Notes: generated by a model not told the origin, from the letters alone. Positions 27,711 through 37,405 are shown, counted from the first letter of the stretch. The stretch: 64,000 nt of DNA from Chryseobacterium hagamense (GCF_007991455.1 NZ_BJYJ01000001.1:186001-250000); one strand, 5' to 3'. Translations and numbers: made by a program.

Positions 27711-27853
27711 GCATCAAAATTAATAATTATTTGCATTAAAGAAAATAATAAACCCGAATTAAAACGGTCCCTGCAAACCGGTATGATATTTTAATGGATG
27801 ATAATCATAAAATGAGTATATTTAGTAATCTTTTACCAAAAAAATATTAAACT

Positions 27854-30589
27854 ATGGATCTATTTGTATTAATCCCCATTTTCGGGATTGCTGCGCTGGT
27901 GTATACCTTTCTCCAGAGCAATTGGGTGAATAAGCAGGATGCCGGAGATGAAAAAATGAAACTGATCAGCGGACATATTGCTGACGGAGCCATGGCTTTT
28001 CTGAAAGCCGAGTACAAGGTATTGGCATATTTCGTTGCGATTGTTGCCGTTCTTCTCGCCATCATGGGCATGAGCAATGCCAATTCACATTGGACCATCG
28101 GGATCGCCTTCGTCTTCGGAGCTGTGTTCTCTGCGGCAGCCGGTTTTATCGGAATGAAGATCGCCACCACAGCCAATGTTCGGACAGCCCAGGCTGCAAA
28201 AACATCACTTTCCAGCGCACTGAAAGTTTCTTTCACCGGCGGCTCTGTGATGGGTATGGGCGTCGCTGGATTAGCCGTTCTTGGATTGGGGTCCCTGTTC
28301 CTGATTATCCGTCAGATTTTTGCCGCGGGCGCTCCTGTTGATTCCCACGAAATGGAAAGAACCATTGAGATCCTTACCGGATTTTCTCTGGGAGCAGAAT
28401 CCATTGCGCTTTTTGCAAGAGTAGGTGGCGGGATCTACACGAAGGCTGCCGATGTCGGAGCGGATTTGGTAGGAAAAGTAGAAGCGGGGATTCCGGAAGA
28501 TGATCCGAGGAATCCCGCAACCATTGCAGATAATGTAGGCGATAATGTAGGCGATGTGGCCGGGATGGGAGCCGATCTGTTCGGTTCGTATGTTGCCACG
28601 GTACTGGCTACCATGGTTCTAGGCAGGGAAACGGTTTCAGTAGACGCCTTTGATGGGTTTGCACCGATCCTGCTGCCGATGCTGATTGCCGGAACAGGAA
28701 TTGTTTTCTCGATGGTAGGTACTTTGTTTGTAAGAATTAACGATAATGAAGAGGCCTCCACCTCCAGCGTGCAGAATGCACTGAATCTCGGGAACTGGGG
28801 AAGCATTGTCATCACAGCGATTGCTTCTTATTTTCTGGTGACCTATATCCTGCCGGATAAGATGGTGCTGAGAGGTCATGAATTTACCAAAATGGGTGTC
28901 TTTGGGGCCATTATGGTCGGACTTGTTGTCGGAACTTTAATGAGTATCATCACCGAATATTATACGGCTATTGGGAAAAGACCGGTTTCAAGCATTGTCA
29001 GACAGTCTTCTACCGGGCACGCGACCAACATCATCGGCGGGCTTTCGGTTGGGATGGAATCTACTTTACTGCCGGTTATCGTACTGGCAGGCGGAATTTA
29101 CGGATCTTATCTTTGCGCCGGATTATACGGAGTTGCGATTGCCGCAGCTGGTATGATGGCAACAACCGCCATGCAGCTTGCTATCGATGCCTTCGGGCCT
29201 ATTGCCGACAATGCGGGTGGTATTGCAGAGATGAGTGAACTGCCGAAAGAAGTCCGTGAAAAAACCGATATCCTGGATGCGGTAGGAAATACGACCGCAG
29301 CTACAGGAAAGGGATTTGCAATCGCTTCTGCGGCATTAACGGCTCTTGCTTTGTTTGCCGCATTCGTGGGTATTGCAGGAATCGACGGGATCGATATCTA
29401 CCGGGCTGATGTTCTTGCCGGATTGTTTATCGGCGGAATGATCCCTTTTATATTTTCATCACTTGCGATTACTGCAGTAGGACAGGCGGCCATGGCCATG
29501 GTGGAAGAGGTGAGAAGGCAGTTCCGCGAAATTCCGGGAATCCTGGAAGGTAAAGCCCAGCCGGAGTATGAAAAATGTGTTGCGATTTCCACAGATGCTT
29601 CCATCAGGAAAATGATGATGCCGGGAGCCATTGCAATAATTTCCCCGCTGCTGATCGGATTTATTTTCGGGCCCGAAGTATTGGGCGGATTTTTGGCAGG
29701 TGCCACGGTATGCGGGGTGCTGATGGGTATGTTCCAGAATAACGCCGGAGGTGCCTGGGATAATGCAAAGAAATCTTTTGAAAAAGGAGCGAACATCAAC
29801 GGGCAGACCTATTACAAAGGTTCCGAGCCTCATAAAGCTTCCGTAACCGGTGACACGGTAGGTGATCCGTTTAAGGATACTTCCGGGCCTTCGATGAATA
29901 TCCTGATTAAACTGATGTCGATCGTATCGCTGGTAATTGCGCCGACTTTAGCGGTCATGCACAAAGATAAAATTGAAGCCAACCGCAAGGCGAAGCTGGA
30001 AGCCTTAACGGGAACTTCCGGTACAGCAACCGTTAACCCTGTTACAGCAACCGCACCTGGAGTTGCTGCACTACCGGAAGTAAAAGGGTACCTGAATGAA
30101 AACGGGGATTTTGTTTATGATACCGGAGCGGTGACAGAAGTGGAACTCAAGGATGGGAAAAGAATAAAAATCGGTGAAGGCAGCCAGCTGTATCAACTGT
30201 ACAATGCAGTTAACACTAAAGATCAGGCAGTACTGGATCCGAATAAATGGTACACCATCGAAAACCTGTATTTTGAAACCGGATCGGCTGACCTGAGGCC
30301 GGGTTCCGAGACCCAGCTGCTGAATCTGGTAGAGCTTTTAAATGCTTATCCGACCATGAAGATTAAGTTGGGAGGTTACACGGATGACAGCGGCAACGAG
30401 GAAAGCAACCAGAAACTTTCCAACCTGAGAGCACAGACGGCAAAGCTTAAATTACTGGAACTCGGTATAGGCGGCGACAGGGTAGAGGCGGAAGGCTACG
30501 GCTCCCAGCACCCGATTTGTGCAGCCAACGATACCGACGAATGTATGGCGAAAAACAGAAGGATTGACATAAGGGTTCTGTCTCTGTAA
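27854..30589 (+). CDS. hppA: K+-dependent membrane pyrophosphatase fused to a C-terminal OmpA-like domain
   Basis: A 911-residue protein. Residues 1 to about 715 are a membrane-bound ion-pumping pyrophosphatase with many membrane helices and the pyrophosphate-binding motif [20 protein letters not shown]. At [10 protein letters not shown], Ala482 occupies the site where K+-independent enzymes have Lys, so a K+-dependent enzyme is predicted. It could pump Na+, H+ or both. After a Pro/Ala/Thr-rich linker, residues about 795-911 form an OmpA-like peptidoglycan-binding domain ([49 protein letters not shown]). Ordinary HppA proteins stop near 680-720 residues. The fusion suggests anchoring of the pump to peptidoglycan. 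Confidence 0.93.
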   Translation: MDLFVLIPIFGIAALVYTFLQSNWVNKQDAGDEKMKLISGHIADGAMAFLKAEYKVLAYFVAIVAVLLAIMGMSNANSHWTIGIAFVFGAVFSAAAGFIGMKIATTANVRTAQAAKTSLSSALKVSFTGGSVMGMGVAGLAVLGLGSLFLIIRQIFAAGAPVDSHEMERTIEILTGFSLGAESIALFARVGGGIYTKAADVGADLVGKVEAGIPEDDPRNPATIADNVGDNVGDVAGMGADLFGSYVATVLATMVLGRETVSVDAFDGFAPILLPMLIAGTGIVFSMVGTLFVRINDNEEASTSSVQNALNLGNWGSIVITAIASYFLVTYILPDKMVLRGHEFTKMGVFGAIMVGLVVGTLMSIITEYYTAIGKRPVSSIVRQSSTGHATNIIGGLSVGMESTLLPVIVLAGGIYGSYLCAGLYGVAIAAAGMMATTAMQLAIDAFGPIADNAGGIAEMSELPKEVREKTDILDAVGNTTAATGKGFAIASAALTALALFAAFVGIAGIDGIDIYRADVLAGLFIGGMIPFIFSSLAITAVGQAAMAMVEEVRRQFREIPGILEGKAQPEYEKCVAISTDASIRKMMMPGAIAIISPLLIGFIFGPEVLGGFLAGATVCGVLMGMFQNNAGGAWDNAKKSFEKGANINGQTYYKGSEPHKASVTGDTVGDPFKDTSGPSMNILIKLMSIVSLVIAPTLAVMHKDKIEANRKAKLEALTGTSGTATVNPVTATAPGVAALPEVKGYLNENGDFVYDTGAVTEVELKDGKRIKIGEGSQLYQLYNAVNTKDQAVLDPNKWYTIENLYFETGSADLRPGSETQLLNLVELLNAYPTMKIKLGGYTDDSGNEESNQKLSNLRAQTAKLKLLELGIGGDRVEAEGYGSQHPICAANDTDECMAKNRRIDIRVLSL

Positions 30590-30609
30590 TCCTGATAATA
30601 TATCTACTG

Positions 30610-30635
30610 AAAGCACTGCCAAAAAGCAGTGCTTT
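30610..30635 (+). terminator. Terminator after hppA-ompA
   Basis: AAAGCACTGC (30610-30619) pairs with GCAGTGCTTT (30626-30635) over a 6-nt loop, followed by a T-rich stretch. Confidence 0.85.
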
Positions 30636-30806
30636 TAATTTTACCGCAAAAGTCACAAAAGCATTTTTTTAATTTACGTAGACAGTTAAGTTCTCAAAAT
30701 AAAAAATCTTTGATTTTTAATCTTAGGTGTTCTTACATATCCGCAATCCTTTAACCTAAAATCTTATGTGACTCATGTGTTTTAAAAGCTTTGAGGTTTA
30801 AACAAA

Positions 30807-31946
30807 TCAAAGCATTTTTCTCAAATGCTCCAGCGCATCAACAATCAGATCATCATTTTTCGCAAAACTGAACCGGATGTAATCGGAATCCTGTCTTGAA
30901 TTGTAAAACGCAGACAGCGGCAGGCAGGAAACTTTTTTCTCCACCGTCAGCCACTTGGAAAATTCCACGTCGGTCATGGTTTTGGAAACTGCTCTGAAAT
31001 TGGCTATCTGGAAAACTGCCCCTTCGGCTTTTTGCTCAACCCTCAATGGTGTCTGGCCGATTAATTCATAAAAAAGGTCGCGTTTTCCCTGCATCAGGAT
31101 CTGGTTGGCGGAAGGATCAAAAACGTCAAGGTACTTTGCAATGGCGTATTGGCAGGGTGCACTGGCACCATAGGAAATATATTGCTGATGGCACCGGAAT
31201 TTGGCTGTCAGATCTTCCGGGGCCAGAAGATAACCTACTTTCCAACCGGTAGTATGGAACATCTTCCCGAAAGAAAAAATACCGAATGTCCTTTTCCGCA
31301 ATTCCGGATGGAGAAAGGAGCTGTAATGTTCTTTACCGTCGAAACAGTACGTATCATAGATTTCTTCAGAAATAAGGTAAATTTCCTGATCCTTGATCAA
31401 AGTATACAATTGATTCCAATCTTCCTGCGACCAGATTTTCCCGGTGGGATTCTGAGGGGAATTGACGATGACAGCTTTCGTTTTTTCAGAAATGCAGTTG
31501 TGCAGCTTTTCCCAGTTGATCGAGAAATCATGTTCAAGATCATAATATACGGGAATACCGCCGTTCAGGAAAACCGAAGGACCGTAGGTATAATAAGACG
31601 GCTGGATAACGATGACTTCATCACCCTGATGCAGGATAGAGCGAAGTGAAGTGTATAAGGCAAAAGTAGCACAGGGCACAATCGTTACTTCATGTTCATG
31701 CACGCTGACGCTGTGTTTTCTGGTGATGTTAAACGTCATGACCTTTTTTACCAACAGCGGATTTCCGGCCAGCGGTTCGTAATTATGCTGGTTAAGGTCA
31801 GCCGCTTCCTTCAGGTATTCCCGCAGGCGATGGTCGATGTCAAAATCAGGTAAACCCAGGGAAAGATCGAAGCTGTTGTTTCTAACCGCCAGTTCAGACA
31901 TTTCCGTGAAAAAAGAGTAATGATTGAATCCGTAGATGTTCCCCAT
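30807..31946 (-). CDS. Class I/II PLP-dependent aminotransferase
   Basis: A 379-residue cytoplasmic aminotransferase of fold type I. It shows YEPLAGNPLLVKKV, VNSPQNPTGKIW, the SEEIYDTYCF Asp/Tyr region, the Schiff-base Lys in SFGKMFHTTGWKVGY and the substrate-carboxylate Arg in IRFSFAK. The layout resembles YbdL-type methionine aminotransferases used in methionine salvage, but substrate cannot be read from sequence. It is divergent from the M28 peptidase gene and convergent with hppA. Nearby genes give no pathway hint. Confidence 0.88.
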   Translation of the reverse strand: MGNIYGFNHYSFFTEMSELAVRNNSFDLSLGLPDFDIDHRLREYLKEAADLNQHNYEPLAGNPLLVKKVMTFNITRKHSVSVHEHEVTIVPCATFALYTSLRSILHQGDEVIVIQPSYYTYGPSVFLNGGIPVYYDLEHDFSINWEKLHNCISEKTKAVIVNSPQNPTGKIWSQEDWNQLYTLIKDQEIYLISEEIYDTYCFDGKEHYSSFLHPELRKRTFGIFSFGKMFHTTGWKVGYLLAPEDLTAKFRCHQQYISYGASAPCQYAIAKYLDVFDPSANQILMQGKRDLFYELIGQTPLRVEQKAEGAVFQIANFRAVSKTMTDVEFSKWLTVEKKVSCLPLSAFYNSRQDSDYIRFSFAKNDDLIVDALEHLRKML

Positions 31947-32034
31947 ACTTTTTGCATTTATTCCAAATATATGAAAAATACCATTCCACCGGAGATTAAA
32001 TAAATTTTGCTATTTTTAGGCAAATTATTCATCA

Positions 32035-33081
32035 ATGAAAAAATTGTTCATTCCATTATTTTCAGTAGCTGTAATGGTAAGCTGCGGCACTGCGAAAAAT
32101 ACTTCCGTTGCAGGGATTTCAAAATCTTCGCCTGCCGTACAGGGCAGTAAGGCGTTTCTTTCTGCCTATAAAGAAATTAAAGCCGAAGATTTAAAGAAAA
32201 ACCTGTATGTCATTGCTTCCGATGAGATGGAAGGAAGGGATACGGGAAGCCCGGGGCAGAAGAGGGCCGGAGAATACATGGTTAACTATTATAAAAACCT
32301 GGGTATCCCTTATCCGAAGGCATTGGGTTCCTATTACCAGAAGGTTCCGGCAGATTTTATGAAAAAAAGGGGCGGCGGAAACCTACCCGATTCTGAAAAC
32401 ATTTTAGCCTTCATCGAAGGTTCTGAAAAGCCGCAGGAAATTGTGGTGATTTCCGGACATTACGACCATGTGGGAACGCGCAACGGGATAGTTTACAACG
32501 GTGCGGATGACGACGGAAGCGGAACTGTTGCCGTAATGGAAATTGCAAAGGCTTTCCAGGCGGCCAAAAAAGCGGGAAACGGCCCTAAGCGTTCCATTCT
32601 TTTCCTTCATGTCACGGGAGAGGAACACGGGCTCTTCGGCTCTGAATATTATACTGATAATCCGGTATTTCCGCTGGCCAGTACCGTGGTTGATTTAAAC
32701 ATTGATATGATCGGGCGTGATGATCCGGAAAACAGAGGGAAACAGTATGTTTACGTGATCGGTTCGGAAATGCTGAGCTCGCAGCTGAAAGTCATCAATG
32801 AAGCCGCAAATAAAATGACGAATAACCTGGAGCTTAATTACAAATATGACGACCCGAATGATACGGAAAGATTATATTATCGTTCGGACCATTACAATTT
32901 TGCCAAGAACAATGTTCCGGTAGCCTTTTTCTTTGACGGGATCCATGAAGATTACCATAAACCGACCGATGATGTAGAAAAAATCGATTATAACCTGTTG
33001 GCTAAAAGAGCACAGCTGGTTTTTGCTACGGCGTGGGAACTGGCCAACCGGCCGCAGAGAATCGTGGTTGATAAAAAATAA
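32035..33081 (+). CDS. M28-family zinc aminopeptidase, lipoprotein
   Basis: A 348-residue lipoprotein with signal ending VMVSC (Cys17). The M28 fold shows metal-site residues His142 in SGHYDH, Asp158 in GADDDGSG, Glu196/Glu197 in TGEEHG, Asp224 in NIDMIGRD, and the last His in HEDYHKPTDD. Members are co-catalytic zinc exopeptidases that trim amino-terminal residues. The lipid anchor places it at a membrane, probably the outer one, facing periplasm or surface. It is monogenic with a terminator at 33099-33133. Confidence 0.9.
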   Translation: MKKLFIPLFSVAVMVSCGTAKNTSVAGISKSSPAVQGSKAFLSAYKEIKAEDLKKNLYVIASDEMEGRDTGSPGQKRAGEYMVNYYKNLGIPYPKALGSYYQKVPADFMKKRGGGNLPDSENILAFIEGSEKPQEIVVISGHYDHVGTRNGIVYNGADDDGSGTVAVMEIAKAFQAAKKAGNGPKRSILFLHVTGEEHGLFGSEYYTDNPVFPLASTVVDLNIDMIGRDDPENRGKQYVYVIGSEMLSSQLKVINEAANKMTNNLELNYKYDDPNDTERLYYRSDHYNFAKNNVPVAFFFDGIHEDYHKPTDDVEKIDYNLLAKRAQLVFATAWELANRPQRIVVDKK

Positions 33082-33098
33082 TACCTCCCTGATAAAAT

Positions 33099-33133
33099 AA
33101 AAGGCAAATGTGCTGGTCAGCCGTTTGCCTTTT
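33099..33133 (+). terminator. Terminator after M28 peptidase gene
   Basis: AAAAGGCAAA (33099-33108) pairs with TTTGCCTTTT (33124-33133) around a 15-nt loop and runs into more T residues. Confidence 0.75.
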
Positions 33134-33158
33134 TACTTTAAATGAACAAAAATAAATT

Positions 33159-33527
33159 ATGAAACAAAATGTAAAATCCATCCGGCCGTTTATCGGTTCG
33201 GAAAATTTTGAAGTCAGCAGAAGCTTTTATCGTGACCTTGGTTTTGAAGAGATAATAATCGATCCGAAAATGTCATTGTTCAGGTGGAATGATACCGGAT
33301 TTTATCTTCAGGACGGATATGTGAAAGACTGGATCGACAACACCATGGTTTTTATGGAAGTAGAGGATACCGATACATTCTATGCAGAAATTTCAGCATT
33401 GAACCTTAGGGAAAAATACAAATCGGCAAAAGTAAGTCCCGTACAAACGCTGCCTTGGGGAAAAGAATGTTTCGTGCACGATCCCAGCGGCGTGCTGTGG
33501 CATTTCGGTGAATTTTTCCAAGAATAA
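33159..33527 (+). CDS. Glyoxalase/VOC-fold protein
   Basis: A 122-residue protein with the paired beta-alpha-beta-beta-beta layout of the vicinal oxygen chelate (VOC) superfamily: RPFIGSENFEVSRSFYRDLGFEE at the start and FVHDPSGVLWHFGEF at the end. The C-terminal HDPSGVLWH is typical of bleomycin-resistance/glyoxalase-like members. The usual metal-ligand set is not complete to my reading, so catalysis is uncertain. It starts 78 bp after the M28 gene behind a terminator and is followed closely by an endonuclease V homologue. Confidence 0.82.
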   Translation: MKQNVKSIRPFIGSENFEVSRSFYRDLGFEEIIIDPKMSLFRWNDTGFYLQDGYVKDWIDNTMVFMEVEDTDTFYAEISALNLREKYKSAKVSPVQTLPWGKECFVHDPSGVLWHFGEFFQE

Positions 33528-33564
33528 ATTTTTAACTCTAAACCATTAACTTTTTTCTTTTTGC

Positions 33565-34065
33565 ATGATCTACGCTTTTGATACGTATTATTACCACGAT
33601 TACGCCAACACCATCTGTCTCGCCTTTGAAGACTGGAACTCTGACCAGGAATCGGAAATTTTAAGCGAAAGGACAATCGTTACTTCAGACTATGAAAGCG
33701 GGGCCTTTTACAAAAGGGAACTGCCCTGTATCCTGAGCCTTTTAAACCAAATCAGCCTGCAGCCGGGTGATCTGATTATTGTTGACGGCTATGTTACTCT
33801 GGATGAAAGCGGAAAAAACGGTCTTGGCGGTTACCTTTACGAAGCCTTGGATCGGAAATTTCCCGTTATCGGAATCGCTAAAAACGGCTTTAACAGCGAC
33901 GACCCTGCAAGAAGAACGGTTTACCGTGGCGAAAGCAAAACACCGCTTTTTCTCACGGCAAAAGGAATCGATGTGGATGCAATACAGCCCGAAATTGAGC
34001 GGATGCACGGCAATTTCAGAATCCCTGCGCTGCTTAAAAAACTTGATCAGCTGACCCGGAGCTGA
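33565..34065 (+). CDS. Endonuclease V-like protein (short form)
   Basis: A 166-residue protein related to deoxyinosine 3'-endonuclease V (Nfi), an RNase H-like fold enzyme for repair of deaminated adenine. Visible family landmarks are an N-terminal FDTYY (first Asp), FYKRELPCIL (catalytic Glu region), LIIVDGYV (second Asp), GLGGYLYEAL and IGIAKNGF. It is shorter than E. coli Nfi (about 220 residues), and the DGY replaces the usual DGNG/DGHG, so activity should be tested. It lies 37 bp after the glyoxalase-fold gene on the same strand and may be co-transcribed. Confidence 0.8.
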   Translation: MIYAFDTYYYHDYANTICLAFEDWNSDQESEILSERTIVTSDYESGAFYKRELPCILSLLNQISLQPGDLIIVDGYVTLDESGKNGLGGYLYEALDRKFPVIGIAKNGFNSDDPARRTVYRGESKTPLFLTAKGIDVDAIQPEIERMHGNFRIPALLKKLDQLTRS

Positions 34066-34425
34066 ATTTTAAAAAAAAATATCTGAAATATAATCAACAC
34101 GGGCAAGTTAATCTTCAGTTTGTTAAAGGAAAATAAAGCCAGATCGGGTACAGGGATTTAATTAAATAACTAATAAATAACTCCGATCAATTATTAACAA
34201 AGCAACTCCGGGCATCCGGCATCCGTCCTCAGGTCTACATTCATGGCTTCTCATTCCTTCATCTCTATAAAGAAAAGGTCCGGAAATCTTTAAGAAGTGA
34301 CAAATATCATTGTTTAATTATTTTTTATTAATTCTAAATAAATATAAATTTGTATCAACAAAAAACACAAACAATTATATCCATATCAATTTTTGTTTTT
34401 TCTGACCGGCCATTTAGGGCCGGTT
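34066..34425. other. Intergenic region with promoter-terminator pair
   Basis: A 360-bp spacer. Its right end holds a -7 box and a GC-rich hairpin separated by about 50 bp of AT-rich, ORF-free DNA (see ncRNA candidate). A GC-rich stretch at 34205-34228 resembles a dispersed repeat on the minus strand. Otherwise I see nothing. Confidence 0.5.
34205..34228 (-). repeat. Possible partial copy of dispersed repeat
   Basis: On the minus strand it reads GGACGGATGCCGGATGCC then CGGAGTT, sharing GCCGGATGCC and GGA with the copy at 58175. It is short and could be chance. Confidence 0.3.
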
Positions 34426-34433
34426 TTATTTTT
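34353..34433 (+). ncRNA. Candidate small RNA
   Basis: The -7 box TAAATTTG (34345-34352) is followed by about 50 bp with no ATG. Then comes an intrinsic terminator, ACCGGCC (34405-34411) with GGCCGGT (34418-34424) and a T-rich tail. This would give a transcript of about 70-80 nt. No -33 element is visible, and the hairpin may instead serve the HxlR gene on the other strand. Confidence 0.25.
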
Positions 34434-34785
34434 GATAGAGGGATTTTCTGTATTCGATACCCCATTTTGCGATTTCATCGATAATGGGTTCAATGGTTTT
34501 GCCGTATTCCGTTACTTCATACTCAACGGTTACAGGTTTTGTATCCAGGACGGTCCGTTTGATGAGGTGGTTGATTTCCATATCCTGAAGTTCCTTGGAA
34601 AGCATTTTTGCTGCAATACCGTCGATTTCCCGCAGCAGGTCCATAAACCGCATTTTACCGCCCTGCATCAGAGTTCCCAGAATATGGAACTTCCACTTGC
34701 CGGACAGGATTTCCATCGAGTCCTTGATGGCGTTCATTCTGTTCTTGCATACCAAAGAGGTGTTGAAGCTGGCTTCCTTTCTCAT
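34426..34785 (-). CDS. HxlR-family winged-helix transcriptional regulator
   Basis: A 119-residue HxlR regulator from the ATG at 34785 (MRKEASFNTSL). A longer reading to 34836 is rejected because it would contain the -7 box TATCTTTG at 34804-34811. The family core CKNRMNAIKDSMEILSGKWKFHILGTLMQGGKMRFMDL begins with the conserved Cys and Trp-Lys, followed by ELQDMEINHLIKRTV. HxlR proteins sense thiol/disulfide or aldehyde stress and bind short palindromes. It is divergent from a DsbA-family thiol protein, which is its probable target. Confidence 0.88.
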   Translation of the reverse strand: MRKEASFNTSLVCKNRMNAIKDSMEILSGKWKFHILGTLMQGGKMRFMDLLREIDGIAAKMLSKELQDMEINHLIKRTVLDTKPVTVEYEVTEYGKTIEPIIDEIAKWGIEYRKSLYQK

Positions 34786-34803
34786 TTTGATTCGTTTAAA
34801 CAG

Positions 34804-34811
34804 CAAAGATA
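34804..34811 (-). promoter_or_regulatory. -7 box TATCTTTG for HxlR gene
   Basis: A full TAnnTTTG match on the minus strand, 18 bp upstream of the ATG at 34785. It fixes the start codon of the regulator. Confidence 0.6.
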
Positions 34812-34891
34812 GGAAATTCCGGTTAGTTGGTTTCATAGAGGAAACCGGTTTCCAAAAGGAAATCCATTATCCTTTTATTGTCATTAAAGAT

Positions 34892-34899
34892 TAGCTTTG
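34892..34899 (+). promoter_or_regulatory. -7 box TAGCTTTG for DsbA-family gene
   Basis: A full TAnnTTTG match about 38 bp before the ATG at 34938, in the divergent region shared with the HxlR gene. Confidence 0.55.
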
Positions 34900-34937
34900 T
34901 AATAGAGTAATAAGGATATCAAATCTCAACATCATAC

Positions 34938-35942
34938 ATGCTGAATTGCAAAATATTAACATTTCTGTTCCTGACGGCCGTGATGAGCAGCTGCAACGGA
35001 CAGAGTGACAAACGTAAGAAAATGGAAAATAAATCAACAAATCCGCTGTTATGCGATCCTGCCACAGGAATTTGTGAGGTTCCCGGAGAACGAACCGAAA
35101 TCGGGAACATCGATGTAAAGGCCAACGAGAAGCCGGTGAAGGTTATTTATTTCACGGATCCGATCTGTTCTTCATGCTGGGGAATCGAACCGCAGCTGAG
35201 AAAGCTCAAACTGGAATACGGAAACAATGTCGATATCGAATACAGAATGGGCGGCCTTCTTCCGGACTGGAGCTACAACAGCGGCGGCATCAGCAAGCCT
35301 TCTGACGTGGCCCACCACTGGGACGAAGTAAGCCTGTATTATGATATGCCGATTGACGGGGATGTATGGCTTCAGGATCCGCTGGATTCTTCCTATCCGC
35401 CTTCCATCGCTTTTAAAGCAGCACAGCTTCAGGATAAAACCAAGGCTGTTGAATTCATGAGGGAACTCCGCGAAATGGTATTCCTGAAGAAAAAGAATAT
35501 TGCCAGATGGGAGCATATTGCCGCTGCAGCCAAAAAAACAGGCCTGGATACCGACCAGCTGAAAAAAGACTTCGACGGAAGAGCAAAAGAACTTTTCCAG
35601 GAAGATCTGAAGATGGCCAGGGAAATGGGCGTAAGAGGTTTTCCTACCATGTTCTTTACGAACGATGCGGGAAATAAAGAAATCGTATACGGATCAAAGC
35701 CTTATGCCTTTTACGAAACCGCTATTTTAAAAGTAAATTCGGATACCAGAAAATCCGAGTATTCTAAAAACTGGGAAAGCCTTTTTTCCAGATACAGCTC
35801 ACTCACGGCCAAAGAATATTCCGAATTATCGGGAACACCGAGAAGGGAAAGCGAGCAATTGCTCAATGATCTTTCAGCTAAAGGAAGCCTTGAAAAGCTT
35901 ACCACAAAAAACGGTTCGATCTGGACCTTTAAACAGAATTAA
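34938..35942 (+). CDS. DsbA-family thiol-disulfide protein (YjbH/FrnE-like)
   Basis: A 334-residue protein. The first 20 residues look like a lipoprotein signal (LTAVMSSC, Cys19). A second ATG at 35022 would give a cytoplasmic form starting MENKSTNPLLCDP. The thioredoxin-like DsbA fold holds the redox motif CSSC (Cys77-Cys80) in TDPICSSCWGIEP, which resembles YjbH/FrnE proteins, and the cis-Pro in GVRGFPTMFF. The tail (about 265-334) is a helical extension resembling a winged helix. The promoter position supports the longer form. Divergent pairing with HxlR suggests thiol-stress control. Confidence 0.85.
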   Translation: MLNCKILTFLFLTAVMSSCNGQSDKRKKMENKSTNPLLCDPATGICEVPGERTEIGNIDVKANEKPVKVIYFTDPICSSCWGIEPQLRKLKLEYGNNVDIEYRMGGLLPDWSYNSGGISKPSDVAHHWDEVSLYYDMPIDGDVWLQDPLDSSYPPSIAFKAAQLQDKTKAVEFMRELREMVFLKKKNIARWEHIAAAAKKTGLDTDQLKKDFDGRAKELFQEDLKMAREMGVRGFPTMFFTNDAGNKEIVYGSKPYAFYETAILKVNSDTRKSEYSKNWESLFSRYSSLTAKEYSELSGTPRRESEQLLNDLSAKGSLEKLTTKNGSIWTFKQN

Positions 35943-36309
35943 TTTTCATTAATATTTAGCAAATTTTTTTCCGGAAGCTTTTACGAGTTTCCGGTTTTTG
36001 TTTTTAAGCCTAACGGAACCTGTGAAATAGAAAGCAAAATTCCGAAACTTAAGATAGATTTAACAAAACATACCTTTCCTGTCTTAAATGTTAAAAAATA
36101 AATTCAGGCTTTAACTTACAGGCTTCATAAATTAATAAATTTTTATCATTTTTAATTCTTTCCAGGAGGATTTATTATCCTTATTTTGCCTGAAATAAAG
36201 GGAGTAAGATTGATTAAGATTAAGAAATCTTCCGGCAGAAATAAATTTTAAATTTTACCCCTGACCTTTTATTTGATAGAGTCCGCTAAAACCTTTAAAT
36301 GAGAATAAT
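35943..36309. other. AT-rich intergenic region
   Basis: A 367-bp spacer between the DsbA-family and GLPGLI genes. A CCGGAAGCTTTTACGAGTTTCCGG inverted repeat near 35971-35994 may end the upstream transcript. TTATTTTG near 36180 is a near-match to a -7 box. No ORF is supported. Confidence 0.45.
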
Positions 36310-37128
36310 ATGAACAAACTGATTTTTACCTTTTTGCTTGCGGGATCACTGATGAGATCCCAGACCCACCGTTTCATCTATGACGTCGTGTATAAAAAAG
36401 ATTCCGCATCAACCGTCCGGACCAGAGAGAATTACCATTTGGACATCGAAAATGATCATGTCACTTACTACACCAGGGATTTTTTTATTGCAGATTCTCT
36501 CATGAGCAATAACCTGAAATTTCCGGTTGATACCAAATTGAATACGTCTTCAATCATCTATCACAAAAAAGGTGATGATCAGTATGAGGAGTTCGATATC
36601 CTGGAAGGCAGTACGGTCCTGAAGCTTCAGTCTGCGGAATTGCAGAACTGGAAACTGACGAAGGAAAGTAGGAAAGTGAAAGATCTGACACTTCAGAAGG
36701 CAACCACCACCTATGGCGGAAGAAACTGGACTGCATGGTTTACGCGAGAAATCCCCTTCCAGGAAGGGCCGTATAAGTTTCACGGCCTGCCGGGACTGAT
36801 CGTTGAGTTATACGATGATAAGGACAATTACCGGTTCGAACTCGTGAAGTCCGTGAAGAGGTCAGATATTCCGAAAAACCAGTTTATTGAAATGTCAAGA
36901 CAGATGAGCGTTCCGGTAGATTGGGAAAAATACAATAAAACCAAGCTTACTTTTTATGAATCCCCGATAAATTACCTTAAAAATGCTTCGAACCGGGACC
37001 AGTTTTATCTGAACGACGGAACGGCAGTGAATGCTTCAAATTCCAGGGAAATCAACGACCGCCTGAAGGCGAATATTAAGAAGTATAACAATCCTATCGA
37101 TCTTGAAAAAGCTGTAGTTTATCCTTAA
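36310..37128 (+). CDS. GLPGLI-family secreted protein
   Basis: A 272-residue exported protein with signal peptide to about residue 18. It carries the signature HGLPGLIVELYDDKDNYRFEL at about residues 158-178, which defines the Bacteroidota GLPGLI family. Upstream of the motif TTYGGRNWTAWFTREIPFQEGPYKF matches the usual family lead-in. Function of the family is unknown; many genomes carry several copies. Expected location is periplasm or outer-membrane face. It is transcribed alone. Confidence 0.88.
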   Translation: MNKLIFTFLLAGSLMRSQTHRFIYDVVYKKDSASTVRTRENYHLDIENDHVTYYTRDFFIADSLMSNNLKFPVDTKLNTSSIIYHKKGDDQYEEFDILEGSTVLKLQSAELQNWKLTKESRKVKDLTLQKATTTYGGRNWTAWFTREIPFQEGPYKFHGLPGLIVELYDDKDNYRFELVKSVKRSDIPKNQFIEMSRQMSVPVDWEKYNKTKLTFYESPINYLKNASNRDQFYLNDGTAVNASNSREINDRLKANIKKYNNPIDLEKAVVYP

Positions 37129-37303
37129 TACTTTTTCCGGCTAAAGTATGCTTTGAAACTTCTTCCGGATAATTGGTGAATTTAACATTCCGTTCATGGT
37201 TTGGCATAGAATTTATTCTTACATTTACTAAGAAATACAACTGAAGTGGAACTTAATTTTGCTTTTTTCAGCTTTGAAATCGCAATTAAATTTATAAAAA
37301 TTT

Positions 37304-37337
37304 AAGCACAGCATCGTCGGCTGTGCTTTTTTATTGT
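37304..37337 (+). terminator. Intrinsic terminator
   Basis: AAGCACAGC pairs with GCTGTGCTT around a CATCGTCG-type loop, followed by TTTTTTATT. It is 175 bp after the GLPGLI stop, far for a normal terminator. Confidence 0.7.
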
Positions 37338-37372
37338 TGTCTAATTAAAAAAATGAGATGTATTTATCTACT

Positions 37373-37405
37373 GAATTCGCTCCTAAAGAGCGGATTCTTT
37401 TATTT
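37373..37405 (+). terminator. Second intrinsic terminator
   Basis: GAATTCGCTC pairs with GAGCGGATTC (one G-U) over CTAAA, followed by TTTTATTTT. It lies only about 20 bp upstream of the tRNA -7 box. Confidence 0.65.
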
